A stretch of 10,572 nucleotides of DNA from Anaerolineales bacterium (GCA_026415275.1 JAOAHK010000011.1:1-10572); one strand, 5' to 3'. Counted from the stretch's first letter, positions 1 to 6,973 are shown. The notes: generated by a model from the letters alone, not told the origin. Numbers and translations: made by a program.

Positions 1-8
1 GTTAAACG

Positions 9-386
9 ATGGCGAGAATCTTAATTGTTGATGACGATCCAGATTTTGTCGAAGCAACGCGTCTGATTTTAGAGAAGGCCGGTCACACAACCCTCAGCGC
101 GGCGAGCGGCAATGAGTGCTATCAAAAAATGAAAGCTGAAAAGCCCGATTTGGTGATCCTGGATGTCATCATGGATACTGTATTGGATGGCTTGACCATC
201 ACCCAGCGCATCCATGAGGATGAAGAGATCAACCAGATCCCGATCATCATGGTGACTTCGATTGCCAATACCGATTATGCAGCCCTGTTCCCAACCGATG
301 AGTACATCCATATTAACGCTTTTATGAGCAAGCCAGTTGAGGCAGCGGAATTGATCCGCCAGATCAATAAGCTGCTCAAGAAATAA
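9..386 (+). CDS. Stand-alone response regulator receiver (REC) protein
   Basis: This is a 125-residue single-domain receiver with no output domain attached. The receiver hallmarks are visible: the acidic pair D9/D10 in ILIVDDD, the phospho-acceptor D52 in VILDV, T83 and S84 in the switch strand MVTS, and K108 in the MSKP motif. It should accept a phosphoryl group from a histidine kinase, most simply one of the two encoded downstream, and act in the cytoplasm through protein-protein contact as CheY- or Spo0F-type proteins do. The loop after D52 reads DVIMDTVLDG where DVMMPxxDG is usual, so the Pro is absent and the loop is slightly longer. The ATG at 9 gives a full-length receiver. Its ribosome binding site would lie before the window, so an upstream gene may belong to the same operon. 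The next gene follows after 6 nt. Confidence 0.93.
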   Translation: MARILIVDDDPDFVEATRLILEKAGHTTLSAASGNECYQKMKAEKPDLVILDVIMDTVLDGLTITQRIHEDEEINQIPIIMVTSIANTDYAALFPTDEYIHINAFMSKPVEAAELIRQINKLLKK

Positions 387-392
387 GGCGCA

Positions 393-869
393 GTGGAAAA
401 AATCAAAATTGGCGGCATCCTTTGCCATCAAAACCTGGGCATGCTGTGTATTCAGGGCTTATCCGGTAGCAGGACGGATTCCGCAGCGAGTTTGTTGTTC
501 GAATTTGGCGCGCAAAGGGTCAATATCCAATTTATTGTGCAGCTCATCGATCAGCACGGTAAAGGTCAATTAACCTTAGCGGTTGCTCGAGAGGATATGT
601 GCTTTGCCTTTGATCTAGTGAGTCGGCTTCAAAAACAGATTGGCATCAATTCGGTCAAACTAAAAATGAACATTGCTAGCATCGGAATTTACGGGCCAGA
701 TTTTCGCGTTCGGCCTGGGATCGCCGGCAATTTCCTAAAATGCCTTGCTGGAGAAAATATTCCGGTATTTGCAGTCTCGACTTCGGTTTCGACGTGTTCT
801 GCCTTAATACCGGAAAGTGAGGCTTCCAAAGCTCGCTCCGCTATGGAAGCCTACTTTCTCTTGCCTTGA
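393..869 (+). CDS. Stand-alone tandem ACT-domain protein, aspartokinase-regulatory type
   Basis: This 158-residue soluble protein appears to consist only of two ACT domains. The first spans about residues 5-90 and the second about 91-158. The layout follows the C-terminal regulatory half of aspartate kinase: an opening IGGILCHQNLGMLCIQGL like the kinase's I-TGIAHDKN start, then NIQFIVQ, AREDM, and in the second repeat ASIGIYG, RPGIAG, ENIPVFAVST and a final LIPE helix. The amino-acid kinase catalytic domain is absent, so it cannot phosphorylate aspartate. In the family such modules bind amino acids, typically Lys or Thr, at dimer interfaces. I infer a ligand-sensing or adaptor role for the surrounding two-component operon. 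The GTG start at 393 has only a weak AAGG site overlapping the previous stop, but it preserves the whole first beta strand. In the first repeat the usual Pro-Gly turn is replaced by SRTDSA. Confidence 0.82.
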   Translation: MEKIKIGGILCHQNLGMLCIQGLSGSRTDSAASLLFEFGAQRVNIQFIVQLIDQHGKGQLTLAVAREDMCFAFDLVSRLQKQIGINSVKLKMNIASIGIYGPDFRVRPGIAGNFLKCLAGENIPVFAVSTSVSTCSALIPESEASKARSAMEAYFLLP

Positions 870-877
870 GTTCAAGC

Positions 878-886
878 AGAAGGAAG
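878..886 (+). promoter_or_regulatory. Ribosome binding site fixing the GTG start at 892
   Basis: The purine run AGAAGGAAG, with core AGGA at 881-884, lies 7 nt before GTG at 892. The reading frame stays open back to an ATG at 817, but that start would overlap the ACT gene by 53 nt and would add 25 residues with no family resemblance. The site therefore favours 892. Confidence 0.75.
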
Positions 887-891
887 CTTTT

Positions 892-2904
892 GTGACCGAT
901 CCTTCCGAAAATCAATCTAATTGGTTCGTTTACCTTTTCAAACGACTCTTTCCTGCTCCGTTTCAATTTACCTTAGTGGTGGCATTTTCATTAGTCGCAG
1001 CGCTCTCGATCGGCGTCGGGGCTTGGGTTATCTCGAGAACGATTGACCAGTATCTTATTACCACTATGACCGAGCGGGTTTCTCGCGACATGCGTCTGGC
1101 ACAGGCGTTTTATAACGATCATCTTACATGGATTGAAGATGCTGCCGTGCGCATGGCAAATGATGCAATGATTGTCGGTTTCGTTCAAGGGAAGCCGATG
1201 GAGGGGCTGCACCGAGAATCAGATTTACGAGGATACCTCTCCTTCCAGATGAGAGGGCTTTTTGATCAAGGAAATCACGCAATTGTGATTGTAGCTCCAG
1301 ACGGCAAGGTCAAAGCAGGATATCTTCTCGAGGCAGGGAATGTGATCCTCTTAGAGCGAGACACGCGATATCCTTTCTCGCTCTCGATTGTCCAAAAAGC
1401 GATTCAAGAGAGGGATGTGGTTTCCGGAACCGAGGTCCTTCCCGAAGAAGCCTTGCTGAGCGTAAGCTTAGCCGATAGGGCTCGTATTCCCCTCATTGAT
1501 ACCCCGCGCGCTGCTCCACATCCCTATGATCCACGCGAAGGCAGCGCAGGCTTGGCGCTCATATCGGTTGCACCTGTGAACGATCAGGGAGAGACTCTCG
1601 GAGCAGTGATTGTCTTTCACTTGATCAACAACGACTTCACTTTAGTAGACCGCATTAAGACTGTGGCAGGTGTGGATACAGTCACGATCTTTCTGGGCGA
1701 TCAGCGGGTATCCACGAATGTGCTCACGGAGGAAGGACAGCGGGCAATCGGCACCCGCTTATCTGTAGACGTTGGAGAAGTCGTGTTACATAAAGGGGAA
1801 AGTTTTGTCGGTCCAGCTTTTGTAGTGAACCAAAATTATATTACCCGCTATGATCCGCTCTATGATCATCAAGGCAATATCGTGGGCATCATTTATGTTG
1901 GCGCTAGCCAGGAGCGTTTTCTGCGTTTGGTTACTGCGTTCAACCGTCAAGTTGCGATTATCGCCTTGGTTAGTATTCTGGTGACCTTTGGGTTGGCAAT
2001 TCCGGTATCTGGTTACATCACCCGTCCCTTGGGTGAGTTGCGCAAGCTCGTGCAGACCAGCCAGAAAGTCTCAGAAGGAGATCTATCTGCCCGTGCACCG
2101 GTAAATGTGGGCGGCGAAGTGGGATTGGTCGCCAGTTCCTTCAATACCATGTTAGATACGCTCCAAAACACGCAAGATAAGCTTATTCAATCCGAGAAAT
2201 TAGCCTCGCTTGGTCAACTAGCAGCGGGTGTGGCACATGAATTGAATAACCCACTGGCAACCGTGCTCCTGTATGCCGACATCTTACGCCGTGAAACAAA
2301 CCTTGGCGAACAACATCAAGCTGATTTGGAGACTATTGTTAATGAAACGCTACGCTGCAAACAGATCGTCTCTGCATTGTTGAACTTTGCGCGCCAGACT
2401 CAAGTCAACGCTCAACCAACCTCACTCAATGACCTAATCCGCGAACTCATCGAGATCGAAAAACGCCATCCTCGCTACGAGAAAATCTCTTTTGAGCTAG
2501 AATTAGATCACAAACTGCCTTTAGCCGAATTAGACGCTGCTCAATTGCGGGAAGTTTTTCTTAACTTAATCCACAACGCTGCCGATGCAATGCCCGAAGG
2601 AGGTAAGATTATCATCCGAACCGCTGCGAAACCAAACGGTATGGTTACGTTTGAAGTACAAGATGAAGGCAAAGGCATTCCGCCAGAACACTTAGGCAAA
2701 CTGTTTACACCCTTCTTTACCACCAAGCCGGTAGGAAAAGGAACGGGTTTGGGTTTGGCGATCATCTATGGCATCGTCAAAATGCACCGCGGGCAGATTG
2801 GGGTCAAGAGCGAGGTCGGGAAGGGAACAACCTTTACCGTCAGCTTGCCATTGAGGCTAAACTTGACGAGAGAGAGGCTGGATGAGGAAGGTCTGATTGG
2901 CTGA
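892..2904 (+). CDS. Membrane sensor histidine kinase, Cache-HAMP-HisKA-HATPase
   Basis: This is a 670-residue inner-membrane sensor kinase starting at GTG. After a short cytoplasmic tail, membrane segment 1 lies at about residues 24-48 and segment 2 at about 352-374. They enclose an extracytoplasmic sensor of about 300 residues. Its second half (about 260-340: VTIFLGD, VSTNV, AIGTRLS, FVVNQNYITRYDPL, IVGIIYVG) reads like an sCache_3-type Cache domain, a class that binds small organic ligands. HAMP spans about 375-428 with the P-loop ITRPLGEL. The H-box is GVAHELNNPL with H449 as the phosphorylation site, the N-box has N558 and N562, the G1 box is DEGKGIP (591-597) and the G2 box is GKGTGLGLAI (616-625). 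These are the marks of an active NtrB-like kinase. The gene follows the ACT gene by 22 nt and its end overlaps the next gene by 8 nt, implying co-translation with the REC-kinase, its likely phosphorelay partner. Confidence 0.93.
   Translation: MTDPSENQSNWFVYLFKRLFPAPFQFTLVVAFSLVAALSIGVGAWVISRTIDQYLITTMTERVSRDMRLAQAFYNDHLTWIEDAAVRMANDAMIVGFVQGKPMEGLHRESDLRGYLSFQMRGLFDQGNHAIVIVAPDGKVKAGYLLEAGNVILLERDTRYPFSLSIVQKAIQERDVVSGTEVLPEEALLSVSLADRARIPLIDTPRAAPHPYDPREGSAGLALISVAPVNDQGETLGAVIVFHLINNDFTLVDRIKTVAGVDTVTIFLGDQRVSTNVLTEEGQRAIGTRLSVDVGEVVLHKGESFVGPAFVVNQNYITRYDPLYDHQGNIVGIIYVGASQERFLRLVTAFNRQVAIIALVSILVTFGLAIPVSGYITRPLGELRKLVQTSQKVSEGDLSARAPVNVGGEVGLVASSFNTMLDTLQNTQDKLIQSEKLASLGQLAAGVAHELNNPLATVLLYADILRRETNLGEQHQADLETIVNETLRCKQIVSALLNFARQTQVNAQPTSLNDLIRELIEIEKRHPRYEKISFELELDHKLPLAELDAAQLREVFLNLIHNAADAMPEGGKIIIRTAAKPNGMVTFEVQDEGKGIPPEHLGKLFTPFFTTKPVGKGTGLGLAIIYGIVKMHRGQIGVKSEVGKGTTFTVSLPLRLNLTRERLDEEGLIG
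2884..2899 (+). promoter_or_regulatory. Ribosome binding site and TTG start of the REC-kinase gene
   Basis: GAGGAAGG (2884-2891) sits inside the end of the upstream kinase gene, and a TTG codon follows at 2897-2899 with 8 nt from the AGGA core. The codon just before it in this frame is TGA, so no earlier start exists. The next in-frame TTG or GTG would cut into the first receiver beta strand. The 8-nt overlap with the upstream stop suggests translational coupling. Confidence 0.75.
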
Positions 2905-4030
2905 TCGAATTTTGGTGATTGATGACGAACAAGGCATTCGCGAGGGGGTAAAACGTGGGCTAACTCCGCAAGGATACATAGTAGAAACAGCGGAGAATGG
3001 AGAACAGGGTTTGGCGCTCTTTCGAGACCACCCCTTTGATCTGGTGTTGATCGATGTGATGATGCCGGGCATCAGCGGCATCGATCTGATTGGAGAAATT
3101 CACAAAATCGATCCCGATGCGGTTTGTGTCATTATCACCGGTTATGCTACGGTTGAAATGGCAGTGCGGGCGATCAAAGAAGGCGCCTACGATTTTCTTA
3201 CCAAACCCTTCTCAGTGGATGATTTGCTCTTGGTTGTCCGCCAAGGTTTGGAACGGCGGCAGCTCTCCTTAGAAACCAAGCGATTGCAGAGCATCGAAGA
3301 GCAAGCCCGTAGATTGCAAGAGGAAAAAGCTCGGCTGGAAGAATTAGACCGGGCGAAAATGCAATTCATCCGCTTAGTGACCCATGAGCTGCAAGCACCA
3401 ATTGCCGCAATCCATACTTACTTGAAGTTGATCCTGGACGGTTATGTATCTCCTGAGGAGCAGAAGGGGATCATCGAAAAGTGTCTCGCCCGAGCGCAGG
3501 AGCAGATGAAGTTAATCAATGATTTGCTCGAACTGGGTCGGGTGCAGACGCAGCTCCAAGAAGGCAAAGTCGAAGAAGTTGATATGGATGAAATCTTACA
3601 AACCGTGGTTGAAAAGGTGCAGCCACAAGCAAATGAAAAAGGTCTAGAATTTCACGTGCAAATCCAGCCCGTGCCTAAAATCGTTTTGGGCAATCGTGAT
3701 CACTTTATCAGTGTTTGGACAAACCTGATTGGCAATGCGATCAAATACACCGAAAAGGGTTATGTGGAAGTGTCCTTGCGGACTGAAAATGGAAAGCTGA
3801 TTGGTGAGGTGAGAGACAGTGGGATCGGGATACCCGAGGCGGATCAAACGCATCTTTTTCAGGAGTTCTTTCGCGCTTCCAACGCCAAGAAAAGCTGTCG
3901 TCAGGGGACGGGATTGGGTTTATCGATTGTCAAGCGAATCGTCGAGGCGGCTGGCGGAGAGGTGTGGGTAAAATCGAAAGAAGGAGAGGGTTCGCTGTTC
4001 GGATTTTCTGTGCCGTTAGTGAAAGGATAA
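2897..4030 (+). CDS. Soluble hybrid protein: receiver domain followed by histidine kinase
   Basis: This 377-residue cytoplasmic protein has no membrane segment. An N-terminal receiver (about 1-120) carries D9/D10, phospho-acceptor D53 in LIDVMMPG, T81 in IITGYA and K103 in LTKPF. A charged, Glu/Arg-rich helical linker (about 121-153), likely a coiled coil, leads to a HisKA dimerisation domain whose H-box is VTHELQAPI with H163. The ATP-binding domain follows: N-box TNLIGNAIKYT (N276, N280), G1 DSGIGIP (308-314) and G2 GTGLGLSIVKRI (337-348). All residues needed for phosphate acceptance and autophosphorylation are present. The receiver comes first with no PAS or GAF sensor, so the receiver itself is probably the input: phosphorylation by the upstream Cache kinase would set the activity of this kinase. 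The natural downstream target is the stand-alone receiver at the start of the operon, but that is inference. Confidence 0.92.
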   Translation: MADRILVIDDEQGIREGVKRGLTPQGYIVETAENGEQGLALFRDHPFDLVLIDVMMPGISGIDLIGEIHKIDPDAVCVIITGYATVEMAVRAIKEGAYDFLTKPFSVDDLLLVVRQGLERRQLSLETKRLQSIEEQARRLQEEKARLEELDRAKMQFIRLVTHELQAPIAAIHTYLKLILDGYVSPEEQKGIIEKCLARAQEQMKLINDLLELGRVQTQLQEGKVEEVDMDEILQTVVEKVQPQANEKGLEFHVQIQPVPKIVLGNRDHFISVWTNLIGNAIKYTEKGYVEVSLRTENGKLIGEVRDSGIGIPEADQTHLFQEFFRASNAKKSCRQGTGLGLSIVKRIVEAAGGEVWVKSKEGEGSLFGFSVPLVKG

Positions 4031-4102
4031 CAACTAAAGTACTGTTTATCTCGAGACAAGTGCAAGACCAATCTAACCCCACAACTCTCACTCCACAACG
4101 CC

Positions 4103-4153
4103 ACCGCGAGACTCACCGTGCTTATCAGTCAAAGACAAAACGAGTCTCGCGGT
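4103..4153. terminator. Perfect 12-bp inverted repeat between convergent operons, possible bidirectional terminator
   Basis: ACCGCGAGACTC (4103-4114) is exactly complementary to GAGTCTCGCGGT (4142-4153), with a 27-nt loop. It lies in the 161-bp gap between the REC-kinase stop and the stop of the convergent flavoprotein gene, where transcripts from both sides must end. Neither side has a run of T after the stem and the loop is long, so it is not a textbook intrinsic terminator. It could instead be an mRNA 3'-end stabiliser or a protein site. Confidence 0.45.
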
Positions 4154-4191
4154 ACGCTGTGTAAGCGGGTAAATTAATTTAAAGCGGGTTT

Positions 4192-5097
4192 CTACAACAT
4201 TGGCAACAGATAATCATACGCGCTGAGGGCAGCTTTCGCTCCTTCTCCCACCGCAATCAATACCTGCTCCGCAAAGATATCGGTGACATCACCAGCCGCA
4301 AAAATACCCGGTACGCTGGTGCGGCAGAAGCAATCCACACAAATGCGGCCATGCGGGTCCAGTTTGACTAAATCGGCGACCATTTGGGAGTTTGGAACTA
4401 AGCCCAATTCAATAAATGTACCTTCCGCCTCAACCTCTTGGACTTCGCCTGTAGGGCTTTTGACAACCAACCACTCAGCAAAGCGATCTCCTTTGACTTC
4501 CATCACTTGGTATTTCTCTAAGATGGTGACATTGGGTGAATGTTTAACTTTTTCTCCAAGAGCAGATTTCAAAGTCTCTGCAGAGGTGCCTATCAAAGTG
4601 ACGTGTTTGGCAACCGTAGCCAATTCAGCCGCTGAACGCAGTGCTAATTCACCATCACCAATCACAGCCGTCTTACGATCAATAAATAGTGGGGCATAGC
4701 TTAGCGCTGAGTAACACAAGCCCCGCATCAGAAATTCTTTTTCACCGGGAACCCCCATCCGTTCTTGTTTCGTCCCCGTAGCAACAATGACCGCCCTTGC
4801 CATCAATTCTCCCCCGCCCTTCGTAATCACGCAGAAACCATCGCCGCGTTTCTCGACTTTTTCAACTGCTTCCATATGGCGGGCAAAGCTCAGATACTCT
4901 AACTCGCTCTTAAATTTATTGACTACCTCCAAGCCCTTGATTACCTGATATTCTTCAACCCAAGGCAGTTCAAGGCGCCACATGGTCTTGCCGCCCAAAT
5001 CTTTGGAGACCAAAAGGGCGTTAAGTCGTTTGCGAATGGCGTAGATCATGGCGGTCAATCCCGCCGGTCCTCCTCCAATAATGATCAGATCATACAT
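4192..5097 (-). CDS. Thioredoxin-reductase-fold FAD/NAD(P) oxidoreductase lacking the redox CxxC
   Basis: This 301-residue flavoprotein has the low-molecular-weight thioredoxin reductase plan. The FAD-binding Rossmann motif is IIIGGGPAGL (residues 6-14), followed by ATGTK (106-110), a nucleotide-binding glycine motif VIGDGELAL (145-153) and the C-terminal FAD motif GIFAAGD (264-270). Aligned without gaps to the usual YCATCDG stretch, the sequence reads YSALSYA: S130 and S133 occupy both redox-active cysteine positions. It should therefore not reduce thioredoxin through the normal dithiol route. It could be a ferredoxin/flavodoxin-NADP reductase-like enzyme, an NAD(P)H oxidase partner or a regulatory flavoprotein. 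The second glycine motif is also altered (GDGELA for the common GGGDSA). The ATG at 5095-5097 has a strong GGAGG site at 5105-5109 (complement). It lies 56 nt downstream of the malic enzyme gene on the same strand, so the two are probably co-transcribed. Confidence 0.88.
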   Translation of the reverse strand: MYDLIIIGGGPAGLTAMIYAIRKRLNALLVSKDLGGKTMWRLELPWVEEYQVIKGLEVVNKFKSELEYLSFARHMEAVEKVEKRGDGFCVITKGGGELMARAVIVATGTKQERMGVPGEKEFLMRGLCYSALSYAPLFIDRKTAVIGDGELALRSAAELATVAKHVTLIGTSAETLKSALGEKVKHSPNVTILEKYQVMEVKGDRFAEWLVVKSPTGEVQEVEAEGTFIELGLVPNSQMVADLVKLDPHGRICVDCFCRTSVPGIFAAGDVTDIFAEQVLIAVGEGAKAALSAYDYLLPML

Positions 5098-5153
5098 GGC
5101 TCTTCCTCCAAATGAGAATTTACAACTCGCAGCTTCGAATTTTATCAGGGCTT

Positions 5154-6512
5154 TTACACCGGTGCTTCAGCAATGAAGCCCTCTTTCATCATCATGTGGG
5201 TCAAATCGCGCGAGCGTTTGATGATCTTGTGTGCATGTTCATACAGCTCTTCGTAGGTCTTACTCACCCGAGCAACGCCCTGCTCTTGGGCTTTCATCGC
5301 TACCGCGGCCGCTTCGCGTGGGAAGACCTCCCAATCGTCCATGGTGGGGATAATGTGCTCTTCGCTCAGACGGTCACCGATGTGTTCAGCCAAGGCTTTG
5401 GCTGCAGCAAAACACATTTCATCGGTGATCGTACGCGCTCGCACATCTAACGCACCACGGAAGATGCCCGGAAAGCCAAGCGAGTTGTTGATCTGATTGG
5501 GGAAATCGGACCGACCAGTGGCGACAATTCGCGCTCCAGCAGCTTTCGCTTCCCAGGGCCAAATCTCAGGAACTGGGTTGGCGCAGGCAAATACGATGGC
5601 ATCCTTTGCCATTGTTTCAACCCATTCAGGCAAAATGACCCCAGGCCCGGATTGGGAAAGTCCAATCACTACATCCACGCCCTTCATCGCCTCAGGGATA
5701 CCGCCTTCACGCCCGAGCTCATTAGTGATCTGACACAATCGCCACTTGTCCACAAATTCCGCCTTGCGCATTTCAATATCCTTACGGTGCTTGCCGAGGA
5801 TACCCTTGCTATCCACCATGTAACAACGCGCTGGATCGGCACCCCAACCGAAAATCAAGCGCGAGCAGGCGACATTGGATGCACCGCTTCCAATGAAAGC
5901 GATACTTACCTCGCTGATCTTTTTACCCACAATTTTCAAAGCATTGATCAACCCAGCAAGGGTCACCGTTGCTGTCCCTTGTTGGTCGTCATGCCAGATT
6001 GGAATCTCGGCTTTTTCGCGCAAGGTATCCAAAATGCGGAAGCATTTAGGTTGAGCAATATCTTCCAAGTTCACTCCACCCCAGCCGGGTTGCAACATCA
6101 ATACGGTATTGATGATCACTTCCGGGTCTTTAGTATCAATCATGACCGGAATGCCATCGACTCCACCCAAATATTTATAGAGCAACGCCTTGCCTTCCAT
6201 CACCGGCAAACCGGCTTTTGGGCCAATATCCCCTAAACCCAAAACCCGAGTGCCATCGCTGACTACTGCAACGGTATTCCATTTGTTGGTATGCTCATAT
6301 ACAAGCTCGGGATTTTCCGCAATTGCGCGACAAGATGCCGCGACGCCAGGTGTATACCAAATGGCAAAGTCATCAAAAGAGCGCACACAACATTTCAACG
6401 TTGTCTCGATTTTGCCTCGATAAAAAGGATGCAAAATCATGGCATCTGCGGAGGGCTTTTTAGCTTTTGCCAACAACTCCTCCACACTCAGTTCTTTCGT
6501 TTCATGGATCAT
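5154..6512 (-). CDS. Malic enzyme (oxaloacetate-decarboxylating malate dehydrogenase)
   Basis: This 452-residue enzyme of the short bacterial/archaeal malic enzyme class converts malate to pyruvate and CO2 with reduction of NAD(P). Recognisable sites are the catalytic Tyr in WYTPGVA (Y53), the catalytic Lys in the [12 protein letters not shown] motif (K108), metal ligands E149/D150 in NLEDI and the acidic pair D175/D176 in HDDQQGT. Further on are the nucleotide-binding FIGSGASN (207-213) and the substrate-site stretches ACANPVPEI (309-317) and [16 protein letters not shown]. The dinucleotide fold ends its second strand in MVDSKGI. NAD versus NADP preference cannot be decided by eye. There is no C-terminal phosphotransacetylase-like domain as in long MaeB proteins. 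The ATG at 6510-6512 has AGGAGG at 6519-6524 (complement) 6 nt away. It is the first gene of a two-gene operon, linking central carbon flow and NAD(P)H supply to the flavoprotein that follows. Confidence 0.95.
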   Translation of the reverse strand: MIHETKELSVEELLAKAKKPSADAMILHPFYRGKIETTLKCCVRSFDDFAIWYTPGVAASCRAIAENPELVYEHTNKWNTVAVVSDGTRVLGLGDIGPKAGLPVMEGKALLYKYLGGVDGIPVMIDTKDPEVIINTVLMLQPGWGGVNLEDIAQPKCFRILDTLREKAEIPIWHDDQQGTATVTLAGLINALKIVGKKISEVSIAFIGSGASNVACSRLIFGWGADPARCYMVDSKGILGKHRKDIEMRKAEFVDKWRLCQITNELGREGGIPEAMKGVDVVIGLSQSGPGVILPEWVETMAKDAIVFACANPVPEIWPWEAKAAGARIVATGRSDFPNQINNSLGFPGIFRGALDVRARTITDEMCFAAAKALAEHIGDRLSEEHIIPTMDDWEVFPREAAAVAMKAQEQGVARVSKTYEELYEHAHKIIKRSRDLTHMMMKEGFIAEAPV

Positions 6513-6756
6513 AATCTGCCTCCTATGAGATGTAGAAAAAATCGTAAATACTCATGGAATACCAAGTAGAATGTTTCAAAAGACCGAAATCGAACGATAT
6601 TGATTAGTGTTGTCCCTTGAACGATGGATCATCTATGAATTCCACTAATACCGAATCCGAAACCCACCCACGAAAGCTCTTTCCACCATTCATGTCCATT
6701 TTTTATTTTGTAAAGAATCGGATGTTCAAATTTATTGTACAGCGGTTTTGAATCAA

Positions 6757-6784
6757 AGGGATTAGATGAACATCATCTAACCCT
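6757..6784. repeat. Stem-loop with 8+4 bp stem and 3-nt loop
   Basis: TTAGATGA (6762-6769) pairs perfectly with TCATCTAA (6773-6780) around a 3-base loop. AGGG (6757-6760) then pairs with CCCT (6781-6784) past a single bulged A at 6761. Read on the minus strand it is followed by TTTGATT, a poor U-tract, so it could be a weak leftward terminator shielding the malic enzyme promoter. It could equally be a protein-binding palindrome. Confidence 0.5.
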
Positions 6785-6843
6785 CAGACATTCATCCTAA
6801 ACCATGCGATTGATGTTCTATGGGTTTTATGACTCCCATCCTA

Positions 6844-6872
6844 TTGTTTATTTACACCATAATTTTTATATC
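6844..6872 (+). promoter_or_regulatory. Weak sigma70-like promoter candidate for the sensor gene
   Basis: TTGTTT (6844-6849) and TATATC (6867-6872) are spaced by 17 bases in an AT-rich stretch, giving partial matches to TTGACA and TATAAT. It would leave a 5' leader of about 200 nt that contains the 6934-6964 stem-loop. This is only the best of several poor candidates. Confidence 0.18.
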
Positions 6873-6933
6873 AATGTTCAAGATAGAAACACTTTTCAAA
6901 GCCGGTCACAAAGATCTCATCATCGTATTTGAG

Positions 6934-6964
6934 TGATCACCCTTACAATCTACAAGGGCGATCA
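6934..6964. repeat. 11-bp stem-loop upstream of the sensor gene
   Basis: TGATCACCCTT (6934-6944) and AAGGGCGATCA (6954-6964) form an inverted repeat with a 9-base loop and one mismatch (A6939 against C6959). In a minus-strand transcript the mismatch becomes a G-U wobble, so the RNA stem would be continuous there. No U-tract follows in either direction. Confidence 0.45.
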
Positions 6965-6973
6965 TCAGAAATT

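Noticed and set aside
817..891. Upstream ATG extension of the Cache histidine kinase
   Set aside because: It overlaps the ACT gene by 53 nt and adds residues without kinase or membrane character. A good ribosome site fits GTG 892.
3964..4164. Small open frame spanning the 3' end of the REC-kinase gene and the intergenic gap
   Set aside because: It starts inside a strong gene, has low-complexity basic content and no supporting ribosome site.
4283..4699. Plus-strand open frame opposite the flavoprotein gene
   Set aside because: It is the complement of a well-supported gene, with no ribosome site or domain match.
5652..6236. Long plus-strand open frame of 194 codons opposite the malic enzyme
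   Set aside because: The antisense gene is a clear full-length enzyme and this frame has no recognisable family. It reads as a codon-bias shadow.
6603..6649. Inverted pair ATTAGTG/CACTAAT with a 33-base spacer as a regulator site
   Set aside because: The arms are short and widely spaced in AT-rich DNA, so chance is a sufficient explanation.
6721..6882. Recurring ATGTTC words as a possible SOS box or iteron array
   Set aside because: The copies are irregularly spaced, not paired as inverted half-sites, and too short to separate from background.
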